A DNA stretch of 64,000 nt from Lewinella sp041392765 (GTDB lineage Bacteria; Bacteroidota; Bacteroidia; Chitinophagales; Saprospiraceae). Both the position numbers and the translations under genes were made by a program. The stretch is taken from contig JAWKLL010000029.1 in the NCBI GenBank assembly GCA_041392765.1, positions 1-64,000 on the forward strand. The letters run 5' to 3'. The notes under the pieces are model-generated. The model had not been told where the DNA came from and did not search any database. It worked only from the letters and a program-made list of their open reading frames with translations. Positions 10,301 through 20,547 of the stretch are shown here, one piece after another. Within the stretch, counting starts at the first letter, position 1; every line of letters starts with the position of its first letter.

Positions 10301-13300
10301 CTACTGATCCCAATGCATGCCTCGATCCTGACTCAGGCGATGCGACCATGGAACAAAAATTGTGATGGTACTCCTTCCATGTTCGATGCATCCTGCTCTA
10401 ACAATATTGGATTGAACGTAGAATACTTATGGTTCGATGTTAACCCCGATGGTTCTTTTAGGAATGAATGTAGGTAACGGCCTTTCCAACTCCTTCACGG
10501 AACTAGGCACGTATGGCATTTAGTGCACAGGATGCCGACACAGATGCCGTGATACAGCCTATGCGTTTGTCGTTCCCAATGCTGTTGCCCCATGATTAGT
10601 ATTGATGGTAACCTATGGCGATTGATTGCGACACGGAAACCGTTATGCTACAAGCTAGTATTACACCTAATAATCCAAGTTTCACGTTTGTTTGGAATTT
10701 GACGAATGGTGCTTCCTTGAAGCTGGTACTGAAAACAGTCTTCAACTCCGTGGCGTTGACAGCATAGCATCACCAAATTGTAGTGACTAACTCGACAATA
10801 TGTGTGAATCGGAAGCTACGGTTATTATTGAAGATCAAACTCAAACGCCTGTTGCTGTTATTGATAATACACCAGAAACCTTAGTCGTAAGTTGTTCAAC
10901 TGAAAACGGAATCACCTTAGATGGTTCAGGTAGTGAAGATGGCATGAATTACCAATGGTACAATGGCAATTTGGATACCCCTATTGCTGGCGTTGAATGC
11001 GATACACTCCAGGACTACAGCAGCTGGCAATTATCTATTAGAGGTTACAAACATGGCCATTACAGGATGTAGCACCGTGTGGCTTTCGTGGAAGTTACCG
11101 CCGAGTTTGAGACCCTCTATGTTGATTTTAGATCAATTAGAAGCAACCATCAACTGTACCACCGCAGAGGTAGCAGCAAACTGTAACGGCGAATGGCAGT
11201 ACCGACTTCACCGTAGGTATACGGACGCGATAGTCCTGAAGCTACAGCCAATATCGTCAGCGTATCTCCTGATGGATTGACCATTACGGTTAATGGTGCA
11301 GGTATTTATTCATTAGAAGATAGTAATGTCAGTGGTTGCCCTGCTGGTGCTGATTTTGTTGTGGATGAATCCTTAACACCTCCAACGGCAAACGTTGCTT
11401 CCGGATACACTTACCATCAACTGTGCCAACACATTTGTCACATTGAGTGGCGTTTGGCTCCTCCATGGGGCAGGACTTTACCTATTTGTGGGAAAACTTG
11501 GACGGTACGGGGCCAGATATGCTCACGGCTATTCAAACGACAACCTCTATTCCTAAAACTACCAATTGACTGGTATTCAACAACAGCAACGGCTGTAGCC
11601 AAGATACAATCGTGAGCGTAGGTAGTGATTTATTAGCTCCTGAAGCTACTATTGCTACTGTGGCAGATATTACTTGTGCAGATCCGTCGCGAGGTCACCG
11701 TAGAGGTTGCGAATGTCGTCAATTTTACTGTTGAATGGAGTACCCGTCACCCCATACCAGATGATGAGCCTACCACTAACATAATGATGACTGGCATCTA
11801 TACCGCATTGGTCACTAATACAGATAACGGATGTCAAACCACTGCCGAGGTAACTGTGGGCGGGCGATGTGACCTCCTACCCTCTCCATTGCCACGCCTG
11901 CTGAATTTGATTGCCTGACGGAGTTTGTCGTTCCCGATGCTTCCGCTAGTCGGTTCGTTGGATGACTTCACCTCCCTTGTCTGGACTTCTTTGGCGGCAT
12001 CGAAGCTGGCAACAACACGCCAACTATCAATGTTGACAACTTAGGCGTATATACCCTCTCTGGCGTTTCTGCCACCAATGGTTGCGAAGGTGAAACCACT
12101 GTTACAGTAGTTGCGGCTACCAACTTGACACTTCCTGAAATTCAACTAAATGGAGTGATTGCGCTCTTTCGGATGCGATGGAACGCCTGTGACCATCGAT
12201 GCTTCTGCGACGGGTAATGCCGCCGATTTTGCAGACATCAGTTGGGAAAGCAACAATTCTTTCACGGAGACCGCTAACCCATTCATTATCAATGCGAATA
12301 ATGTAGGCGAATATATCCTGACAGTAACGATAGAAAGCCCCGTAACGGGCTGTGTAGTTTCCGAAACTTTCACCGTTGTGCCGGATGCTAACACCCCCGT
12401 GGCGGTAGTAGGTGACAACGTGGAACTCATGTGTGGTGAAACCGCTACCTTAGATGCGACCAACTCGACACCACCTAGTAACGTTTTTGTCTATAACTGG
12501 CAAACAATCGATGGCCCTGATTTGACAACCGGTGCCAATGGCCCCACCCCTGCGGTAGCCGCTGAAGGTGCTTACCAATTGATTGTTACCAACGTAGAAA
12601 ATGGGTGCGCCGACACATCAGCCGTAGTGCAAGTTACTCTGGTTCTTCCCGCTGCTGCCAATGCAGGAACTGATATAGTAGCCTGTGAAGGCGTGGCCGA
12701 ATTGGATGCCACTGCCGTAGCAGGTACAACAGGCGTATGGACAACGGCCTCTGGCGCTACTATAGAAATGGAGAACGACCCTGCCACTGCTGTTAGCAAC
12801 CTTACTGCGGGTGCCAATGTATTCGTATGGACGCTGTCTGCTCCGGGATGCCCTGATTACAGTAGCGACGCAATAACCGTCACACTACCCTCCCCTGTTA
12901 TTGCTGCACCCGATATGCTCAATATTGAAGCGGGTGCTGGAATGGGGGAAATCAGCCTGATTACTAACGACAACATTGGAGGAAGTAACAACTTCAGCAT
13001 CAATGTGCTGTCGCCACCTGCATTTGGCACCTATGATACGATGGCACTCAATTTGGGTACACTCGCCCTGACGGTACCTGTTACTCAGTTTGGCACTACG
13101 GAAATGACTTACGAGCTATGCAATACGGATTGTCCTAACATTTGTGACACAACCACCGTTACCATCAATGTACAAAGGGGAGATGAAATCTTTGTCCCTA
13201 ATACCATCACCCCCAACGATGATGGTGCCAACGACCAACTCATCTTTGATGTGCTGCTGTTTGGTGAAGCAGACGAGTTTCCCGACAACGAATTGATCAT

Positions 13301-13469
13301 CTTTAGTCGCTGGGGTGATATCCTCTATCAGGCTAAACCATACAACAATGATTGGACGGGCGTTAACCAAAGCGGCGAACCAGTACCTGAAGGTACTTAC
13401 TACTACGTGCTGCGATTAAACATCAGCCGTGGTGAAATCGTCAGAGGTGACATTACCATTATCCGGTAA
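7301..13469 (+). CDS. giant secreted protein: cohesin-like modules, Ig/PKD-like region, T9SS type B sorting domain
   Basis: ATG 7301 opens a signal peptide (MRTIYIVLALVLAPLAAVLA, then Q). Two cohesin-like beta-sandwich modules follow in frame (about residues 22-175 and 176-326; SLRFSINYDAEVLSFTGAQN and IQMTVNYDPSALQFVSLIPN are the matching strands). Further modules of the same kind are readable in shifted frames near 8700 and 9150-9450. From about 9950 to 12800 come Ig/PKD-like repeats ending in phrases such as ITCNT and YQLIVTNVENGCADTS. The last frame (12159-13469) ends with VPNTITPNDDGANDQ...SRWGDILY...PVPEGTYYYVLRL, the gliding-motility-associated type B sorting domain. About 2056 codons in all. 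Between 8280 and 12150 the frame changes many times. It is probably an adhesin or surface scaffold handled by the neighbouring SprF-like protein. Confidence 0.82.
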
Positions 13470-13490
13470 CATTTTTTGAACGCTATCCAT

Positions 13491-13531
13491 TGTCAATCCC
13501 GGGTGTACCGCTGTGTGCATCCGGGATTGTT
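13491..13531. terminator. bidirectional terminator between convergent genes
   Basis: CAATCCCGG and CCGGGATTG form a stem with a loop of about 17 bases, followed by T-rich DNA on the plus strand and A-rich DNA before it. It separates the 3' end of the giant gene from the convergent methyltransferase gene, so it can serve both. Confidence 0.6.
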
Positions 13532-14253
13532 TATCTAAATAAAAATCTCGGGTCAAAGCGGCATAATCTGTTGAGTAATCATAGGTATCTTCCCTGACAA
13601 ATAAAGCGTTACTTGTAATGGTAGCCTTGGGAAAAGTGTGCGTAAAACCGAGTACTACCCTATTGGCTGGTTTACCTGTACGGGGATGAATGTAAGTGGT
13701 GGTAAATAGATATAACCCGTATTCCGAGGCTAGTTTCACAAAAACCTTTTCAGAAGTAGCAGGAATAATAAAAAAGCTGCGACCACCAGCAGCCAGTAAT
13801 TGGTTTGTAGCTGCCAAGAGATCATCATAAGACATAGCTACAGTATGCCTAGCCACAGCCTTTCTTGCTATCGGAAGATAGCACCGCATCAAAGAAAAAG
13901 GGAGTGGATTGCTAACGATAACATCAAACTGCCTATTCGTTTGCATAGCAAACTGTTGAATCGGGGTGTGAATACACTCCATGCGTTCTGGAAAAAGGCC
14001 TATTGTTGAAATTTTCTGATGCTTGAAGGGCGGCAGCTTCATCCAACTCTACGGCCGTAACGGTGGCTTGTGGTTGCCGTTGGGCCAGCATCAACGCTAC
14101 TAACCCACTGCCTGTACCAAATATCAAGTAGGCACCGCATCCGGCTACATCCGCCAGTACCCCCAATAGCACACCATCTGTACCTACTTTCATGGCACAT
14201 TGATCTTGTTGTATCGCAAATTGCTTGAAACGAAAAAGTGCTGCTTTCTTCAT
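13531..14253 (-). CDS. tRNA1(Val) (adenine37-N6)-methyltransferase-like protein, frameshifts
   Basis: The N-terminus FRFKQFAIQQDQCAMKVGTDGVLLG is characteristic of the YfiC/TrmN6 family; FGTGSGLVALMLAQR is the SAM-binding glycine motif and VTAVELDEAA the acidic motif after beta-2. The frame changes near 14000. The catalytic NPPF motif appears as SNPLPFSL, but reading one base off gives FFFDAVLSSDSKK, so a compensated pair of indels lies at about 13880-13905, after which AVARHTVAMSYDDLL resumes. The C-terminus LTRDFYL is followed in family members by a stop; a stop (TAA, 13531-13533) appears if one T in the T-run is removed, whereas the literal frame runs through the terminator to 13416. The family methylates N6 of A37 in tRNA1(Val). 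Confidence 0.8.
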
Positions 14254-14340
14254 GGGGGAGTTTAACTATTATAGCCACAAAAGTAGTACTTAACAAATTT
14301 TCCATGTAGTCATTTCATTGGAGGGTGCTCTTTTTGTGCG

Positions 14341-14400
14341 TTTGATATTTATTTCCCGTCCCTTAGTACATAGCTAAGCCAAAATGGACCAGTTATTTCT
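14341..14400. mobile_element. degenerate CTTAG-element fragment
   Basis: TTTATTTCCCGTCCCTTAG at 14348-14366 equals the right end of copy B plus its CTTAG. It is followed by AGCTAAGCCAAAATGG and CAGTTATTT, resembling other parts of the element. It looks like a rearranged remnant. Confidence 0.45.
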
Positions 14401-14467
14401 ATCCCATCTCCTATGACCTTTTGGATGAAACTATTTTTCCTCCACTTCACTACAACTTTATTAGTAC

Positions 14468-14475
14468 TATATTTG
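14468..14475 (+). promoter_or_regulatory. candidate -7 promoter element for the NifU-like gene
   Basis: TATATTTG matches TAnnTTTG and lies 23 bp before the inferred start codon at 14499. No convincing -33 element was identified. Confidence 0.4.
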
Positions 14476-14498
14476 TATCCAGAATACAAGCCACCGAT

Positions 14499-14752
14499 AT
14501 GATAATCGACAACAAAGAAGAACTAATCCTCCTTAATAGACGCTGCTTTGGACGAAATTCGCCCCATCTAGCAGCCATCCAGGAAATGTTGAAGTGTTAG
14601 GATGTAACTGCCGATAACACTGTGCAGGTGCGATGGCTTGGCAACTGCCGCAATTGCGATATGTCTTATATGACCATGAAAGTTGGTGTCACCCACGCTA
14701 TCAAGAGCAAAATACCACAGATTGAAGGAGGGAAGCTATTGAACTGGCTTAG
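14499..14752 (+). CDS. NifU-like C-terminal domain Fe-S scaffold protein, small, frameshifted
   Basis: No single frame is long, but adjacent frames combine into a NifU C-terminal domain of about 85 residues: MIIDNKEEL, then LIDAALDEIRPHLAA, then GNVEVLGC, then VTADNTVQVRWLGNCRNCD and MSYMTMKVGVTHAIKSKIP. The CxxC (NCRNC) is the cluster-binding pair of NFU proteins. With one base corrected the end reads GVEAIELA and stops at TAG 14750-14752, which is part of the CTTAG target site of copy B. NFU proteins hold and deliver Fe-S clusters. At least three indels are needed; sequencing error is the likely reason. Confidence 0.7.
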
Positions 14753-14887
14753 TAATTGACGGAAATAACTGATCCCATTTTTTCTGAAGGTTTGTCTTTA
14801 TGCACACGCTTTGTGCAAGTATTCCCACGCTTAGTGCATAAAGCCAAGCCAAAAAATGGGATCACTTATTTTTTTCCCGTCCCTTAG
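14748..14887. mobile_element. CTTAG-flanked inverted-repeat element, copy B (simplest copy)
   Basis: A 130-bp element lies between CTTAG at 14748-14752 and at 14883-14887. Its ends are GACGGAAATAACTGATCCCA and, reversed, GACGGGAAAAAAATAAGTGA, which continues into TCCCA. The core holds the inverted pair GTCTTTATGCAC...GTGCATAAAGCC. This copy has no insertion and serves as the reference for the family. The left CTTAG supplies the stop codon of the NifU-like gene. Confidence 0.75.
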
Positions 14888-15143
14888 CACCTCTCATCTC
14901 ACTATTTGGAGCATACCACTGCCTTTTCCGTCCGACAATTTCCATAGGCGCGCAGCGGCTGGCAATGCGGGAATCACCCAGCTTCCCGACATGTTTTTTT
15001 CCAAATAAACAGACCTGCCCGATAAATCAAAAGCTGAAGCGAACCACATTTTCGACCCCTAATGGCACGCTACCACCTCCTTACACGATATACACCGGAT
15101 AGATTTATCTTGTCCAGTTCTTCATGTATGTCGGTTGTGCCCA
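14888..15143. other. intergenic region after copy B
   Basis: Non-coding as far as can be seen. It contains the inverted pair GGCTGGCAATGCGGGAA / AGCTTCCCGAC but no gene, and a short AT-rich part before the 3' end of the nuclease gene. Confidence 0.35.
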
Positions 15144-16980
15144 TCATGGACAAATCGGTTTGTAACAAAGCACAAAACCATCGTGATCGCTTTGTTCTGG
15201 TCGTCAAATTATCGGTAATAAGCTGGCGAAGCATCTGCATTCCCACGCGCAAACTGTATTCCATTAGCGTTCAGCGTAGTACTCAATGCGTTGTTAAGCA
15301 ATGGTCAATGAGTTGTGCATTGCCATCAAAAACGTAGGAATATCGCTCACTGTCAGGTAGCAGTAGCGCCTGTTGTGTCAAGGGAGGCAAAACAGGGGAA
15401 TTATCGGGGTATAATGCCCCTAATCCCGGTTGTCCGCTGGCAATACTCAGCAACATCCACGTAGCCATCGGAATAAGGCAGCGCATTGAAATCACCTACA
15501 ACAACTAAATTATCGGACTGGCGTGCCTGAATCATGGCAGCCAGCGACTGTGCTTGCTCGTAGCGCTTCGCTCCTCGCACAAAAAAGCATCAGCCCCCGT
15601 TATACCATTCAAAGAACGCAAATGGACGTTAATAACCTGCAAAGGCGTAGGGGGCATGGTAGGTAATTCCGCTTCCAATAACAAGGGGGTCGATCGTGCA
15701 GTCTTCCTCCTATGCTCAATTCTTCCGTACTGCCCAACATGCGCACACCCGGGATTTTGCAACACGCGGCTTACTAAAAAACCATTATTTAAGTCTGTAT
15801 CGTTATTTCCCTGAAACAAAAATGCCTCATAATCGACGGAAGGCGCTAATTGGCTAATGCGAAAACGCAAATCCGATAACACACTTAGACTACCCACTTC
15901 TTGTAATGCCAGTACATCAGGTGTCTTCAACTTATCGACAATATAGCGCGCCGTCTTTTCCAATTTGACCTCGTAGAGATCATTGTCTTTGAGGTATAAA
16001 GCGTTGAGACTACCAATGGTGAATTCATCAGCTGCCGGCCAACGTACCTCGTATTCTGTGCGCGTCCCTGATACACTGTATTGCAAGGGCAACGCAATGT
16101 ATAGATCCTCTTCCTGGAACATAACCGCTGTAGCTTGTACAAGCTGCCCCGCACTAATAAACCGATTATTAGGCTGATGCAAGCCATCCGGATCGAACCA
16201 AAACAACTCTGGGTTGCCATCCCAAACAGGTGCTCCTGCGATACTTCCCGGCCATTGTACACCGGGTTCTCGGAAAGGTCGCTCCTCCGAAACATACGCT
16301 GCCGCCATTTCGCGATACCCCTCTGTGGGGCCAGCCACAAAGGCAGAAAATGATACCCGCATACCTTCTACCTTTTCCAAGTCGGGCATGGTAAACGCCG
16401 AGGGAGAAGGAAAATTCGCCTCCAAAACAACCGCTTCGGGTAATGCGGCTGCCCCTGCAACAACCTCAATGGATAAGTCGGGATTTTGTAGGGCGGTTTG
16501 CCCATCGTATTCTACCACCGTTCCGTCTATTTGGACAAGCTGCCCCACAACCACACCCGGAGGCGCATCTGTGATGACCATGATGCCGTCGGAAGTGGCG
16601 GGGTCGTTATCACTGTTGGCGGTTGGTGTTTGCATAAAAAAGTAGTCATTCTTGACCGCCGTCACAACGCAAGGAGCAAGAGATACCCATTGCCCATTGT
16701 AAGGGCTTACCGTCGTACTGCCCTGTATAGCCCAGGCATGCAAATTCTGGGCATGAATGACTACATTTGTCACTACTAACAACCCCAGTATTAATCTTAC
16801 TCGCAAACTGCTTAGTAATTTGACGGAAATTAATTGAACAACTTTTTCTAAAAGATTCGCAAATATTTTCACACAATTTTTCACGATAGCTATCGTCCCG
16901 GTAACTATCGGGATCAATTGTTTAGAAAATTTTTCCGAATCAAAAGTTGTGCAATTAATTTTATTTCCGTCTCTTAACAT
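15144..16980 (-). CDS. secreted endonuclease/exonuclease/phosphatase (ExeM-like), element inserted after the ATG
   Basis: From residue 1 after the inserted element: a signal peptide (LRVRLILGLLVVTNVVIHAQ), an OB-fold-like region (DYFFMQTP...GQLVQIDGTV), then an EEP domain with FTIGSLNALYL, DVLALQEVG (metal-binding Glu), VINVHLRS, VVVGDFNALPYSDG and, in a shifted frame, SDHDGFVLCYKPICP before the stop at 15144. These are the standard EEP catalytic motifs. Frame changes lie near 15540, 15400 and 15260. The ATG at 16980 is separated from the signal peptide by a repeat element (16811-16977) read through in frame, so translation from it would place 54 extra residues in front; initiation at TTG 16806 is possible. 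Removing the element gives MLSSLRVRL. The likely role is extracellular nucleic acid or phosphodiester breakdown. Confidence 0.83.
16811..16977. mobile_element. CTTAG-flanked inverted-repeat element, second subfamily, inside the nuclease 5' end
   Basis: The element is flanked by CTTAG (16811-16815) and CTTAA (16973-16977). The outer ends TAATTTGACGGAAATTAATTG and, reversed, AGACGGAAATAAAATTAATTG are inverted repeats; the next bases (AACAACTTTT / CACAACTTTT) also pair. The outermost GACGGAAAT is shared with copies A-C but the core differs, holding the 14-bp palindrome ACGATAGCTATCGT (16883-16896) and a second pairing around CCCGGTAACTATCGGGA. Element plus one pentamer is 162 bp, a multiple of three, so the host ORF stays open across it. 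Confidence 0.72.
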
Positions 16981-17023
16981 TCCGGGGATTTTACTGTTAC
17001 AATACCTCATTACAAATACAATT

Positions 17024-17471
17024 ATGGATTCATCCAATTGGACAGAAAAAGTTAAACACCCATTCTATCAAGCTGGTTTATGCCTTGCCGGGGCTATCTT
17101 AATACCAATATTGGCAAAGGTATTAGAAATAGCGGGAATGGCTGGTATAGCCGAAAGATTCCCGTGGATGTCGGCGGCATCCTTTATGCTGTTGTTTGCC
17201 ATATTCAACAGCATCTCCAGCCTCACCACCCCCGATATGCGCAAATACTGGGGGCAGTCCATTTACAGTTTTATGGCGTTGGCGGCAGGTGCAGGGCTTT
17301 TCGCCTTACTACTCGGGGCTTTCTATCGGAGAAGCAGGTTCTTACCGTTGGATTTACGTGGTGGTCACCTTAGGCTACCTGATATTTCTGAGCTTGATGG
17401 CCACCTTGCGTAAAATTGTTGAGTTTGCACAAAAAGAAGAATGGAATCATCCTAGGATTAGAAAAAGATAA
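17024..17471 (+). CDS. small four-helix membrane protein of unknown function, one frameshift
   Basis: ATG 17024 begins MDSSNWTEKVKHPFYQAG followed by hydrophobic helices at about residues 17-40, 50-68 and 78-100. The frame shifts near 17330; the continuation SIGEAGSYRWIYVVVTLGY supplies a fourth helix and the protein ends KEEWNHPRIRKR at 17471, about 149 residues. I do not recognise a named family. It is divergent from the nuclease gene. The basic tail suggests a cytoplasmic C-terminus. Confidence 0.6.
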
Positions 17472-17495
17472 GTGCTTGTTCAATCCCTCTGCAAG

Positions 17496-17704
17496 AAAGT
17501 ATGGTTCTTTGGCTTTTTTAGTGGAGGCTACCCTTCGGGCGCTACGTATTTCGCAGCTATGCCGGCTGACGTCCCAGCTCATTTCCTACTCGGCAAACCC
17601 GGGTCTGTCAGCTAAAAGCTGCCACTGCTGCACAACTTGTCTCGGCCTTTGCCGAGATCGCTAGCCCAGTACGACCACTAAATTTGTCAAAGAACCAAAA
17701 GTAT
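17496..17704. mobile_element. 194-bp inverted-repeat element with 7-bp direct repeats
   Basis: GGTTCTTTGGCTTTTTTAGT (from 17503, then GG) is an inverted repeat of the sequence ending at 17696 (18 of 22 positions pair). The sequence AAAGTAT flanks it at 17496-17502 and 17698-17704, as expected of a target-site duplication. There is no coding sequence inside. It is unrelated in sequence to the CTTAG elements. Confidence 0.6.
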
Positions 17705-17734
17705 TTTAGAAAAGCAATGTTACAGAATATTGCG

Positions 17735-17742
17735 TATGTTTG
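17735..17742 (+). promoter_or_regulatory. candidate -7 promoter element for the SusC-like gene
   Basis: TATGTTTG matches TAnnTTTG and lies 15 bp before the ATG at 17758, giving a very short leader. No firm -33 match is seen. Confidence 0.4.
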
Positions 17743-17757
17743 GCCACAAAAAACGCC

Positions 17758-20482
17758 ATGCAATTTTACACCACTTTACTCCTGAGTTTGGTTGCTGTCT
17801 CATTATTCTCTCAAACAGAAGAAACACGTCTTATTGATAGTTTCCCCACCATACAGTTGGGGTACGCTGCGTTAGCAACAGACAACCAGACAGGGGCTTT
17901 CTCCCATTTGGGGCATCAACAATTCAACGGCGGCATCATTTCCGACCCTTCTTTGCTAATTCAAGGCAAACTTAGCGGCGTTCAAATTTACAATAGAGGA
18001 GGCGACCCGAACGTATCGCCTTTTGCGCGTTCGAGGTATTTCCTCCATCACCCAATCCAATGCTTTGGTGGTAATTGATGGCCTTGCAGGTGGTTCCCTA
18101 TCAGGCATCGACCCCAACGACATTGCCACTATCACGGTATTAAAAGACGGGTCTTATCAAGCTTTGTATGGTATTCGCGCTTCCAATGGAGTGGTGTTGG
18201 TGAATACCAAGCAAGCCGCCATTCATCCCACTAAACTATCTGTCTCATATACCGGCCAACTAGGCGCAGTAACGCCTTGGTCGGGCAATTTGGCGATGGA
18301 TGCTGCTTCTTTTGTTGATGCTGGCGGGTATAATTTTGGTAGTTCCACCAATTGGCAAGAACAAATACTCCGCAACGGCAGCAACGCTATGCACCATTTA
18401 TCCGTACAGGGAAGCGGGGAACAGCTCAGTTACCGCGTCTCAGGGACGTACCGCAATACCGAGGGTGTGTTACAGAAAAGTGGCTTTGAGCAACTATCAC
18501 TTCGCACCCATCTTGCAGGTAAGTGGATTAACGACAAACTCAAGCTGAATGTATCGGCTGCCTATACCGATAGAAATAGCCAGTTTGGTTTTAAAGAAGC
18601 CTTCCATTACGCACTGTCATTCAACCCTACGGCACCTGTTTTTGCGAAAGACGCACCTTTCGCCCTCAGCACTACCCAATATGGGGGCTACTTTGAATTA
18701 TTAGGCATTTTTGATGCGGCCAACCCTACCGCCATTATTGAGCAAAACAAACATTACGGCGGCTATGAACAGTTTCAAGGTGTGGCCAATATATCTTACG
18801 ACCTGTCTTCGTCCCTACGAGCTAACCTGCGATACGGCTTGCAAGACCATGCCGATAATGATTTGGCTTTTTATAGCAATAATTCTTTTTTTAGGGGTTA
18901 TGCATTTTCTCCGATTGACTCCCTAAAAGGCAGAGCGGATATCGAGAACAGCTACGATCAATTTTCTCTTTTTGATTTTTACCTGCAATATCAAAAAGCA
19001 TTATCGAAATCGAACATTGACCTTACCGTAGGCACCTCTCGTACGAACGGCAAATACTTCACCCGAGCTTTCAACTTGACTGGTTTAGAGGAGTCTCTTG
19101 GCCAACCTGATCTTTTCAATCTCATAGACAATGGCTTTGAATTTGCCGCGACCCGTGTTGATACGTCAGAACGCGGATGGTCTAACCAATTTTCTGCTTT
19201 TTTTGGTCAATTGCATTACGGGCAACCCAACCGATATGGCATCTATGCATCTGTGAGGTATGAAGGAACCGACCGATTAGGTGTCAACAACCGCTGGGGG
19301 CTGTTCCCTGCTTTCGGTGCATTTATGAGTATGAAAAAGTTTTGGCCCAAAGCGGATGCGTTCCGTCTTCGTGCCGGATACGGATTGACGGGGGCTATCC
19401 CTGACCAAAGTGGGTTGTATAGCCAAAAAATAAACACCCGACTGTTAAACGACGGTACTACAATCGATGTAATAACCCGACAACCCAATGATGATTTAGG
19501 TTGGGAAAAAAAGGCTGAAATCAACATCGGTATCGACATAGAAAAAGGGGCAGTAACCGCCTACGCCGATTGGTTTCAACGAAAGGTAAGTGATTGGATC
19601 ACGCAAGATTTTTCACAAACGGCCATCAAGTATATCAACAGTGGCAATGTTCTATCAACTACAGGAATAGAAGTAGGGATAGATGCTGCATTGTTACAAA
19701 CGAACAAAATAACATATCATCAGGGGCTTCGCATCACTACTTTTCAGTCAAAATACAAAGCGATAGACCAAGATTTGCTCATTTTGAGTAGCAACTGCTG
19801 CGCAGGTCGCGACCCATTCATTCCTGCCCTTGAAGGTGGGAGCGTTGGCGATCTTGTGGGGCCTATTTTTTCAGGTAGTGTAAATGCCTTTGGCTTCCCA
19901 GTATTCGCCGACTTGAATGGTGATGGGGTGTTGAACACGGATGAAAGCAGCTACTTTCAGGGAAACACAGACCTAGTAACATTAGGAAATGGCCTTCCCA
20001 AGATGGAACTTGGCTGGTGGCACGGACTCCAATATGGCCAATGGGGTATGGACTTATTGGTAAGAGGTGCCTTCGGGCATAGCCTGTTGCATCAAGCTCG
20101 CCAATACTACGAAGCTCAAACGCCCGGTAGTGTGTACAACTTTGTCAGCGTTGCACCTATCAATGGCCTAAGAGCAGGGCGGTACATGGATACTTATGTA
20201 GAAAAAGCCAGCTTTTTGAAGTTGGACTATTTCACGATACACAGAAACTTTCAAATTGAGGCGTTGAGGCTTCCCGCACAAATTTCTATAGGTGTGCAAA
20301 ATGTCTTGCTATTTTCTCCTTATAGCGGCATTGACCCCGAACCTTCGTTAGTTTACCACTCGTCCATTTTTGGGCAGGAGCCGTTGACACCATCCTTCAA
20401 TCCTTTAATTGCAGGAGTTGACAACACTTATAGCTATCGACCTTCAACTACTTTTTTGTTGGGATTGCGTTTGAATATGTAA
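17758..20482 (+). CDS. SusC/RagA-like TonB-dependent outer membrane receptor, one frameshift
   Basis: ATG 17758 gives the signal peptide MQFYTTLLLSLVAVSLFSQ. The plug domain follows: LLIQGKLSGVQIYNRGGDPN, a frame change near 18020, then RVRGISSITQSNALVVIDG and the SusC-type TVLKDGSYQALYGIRASNGV(V). The beta-barrel continues to a C-terminal strand ending TTFLLGLRLNM. About 908 residues. The N-terminal carboxypeptidase-regulatory-like domain common in SusC proteins is missing, and no SusD lipoprotein follows (radA is next), so this is an orphan receptor. The ligand is unknown. The element at 17496-17704 sits just upstream. Confidence 0.85.
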
Positions 20483-20547
20483 TAATCATGCTAAAAACTT
20501 TGAATTTTCACCGCATTGCCGTATTGTTGCAACAAAAAATATAGAAA

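Noticed and set aside
8639..12000. Many small ORFs of 60-130 residues
   Set aside because: They are frame fragments or shadows of the giant secreted protein; none has its own recognisable domain or start region.
14039..14305. An 88-residue minus-strand ORF overlapping the methyltransferase start
   Set aside because: It is an out-of-frame reading of the methyltransferase N-terminus, whose conserved motifs lie in the other frame.
17416..17664. An 82-residue ORF after the small membrane protein
   Set aside because: It runs across the end of that gene and into the inverted-repeat element; no signal or domain is present.
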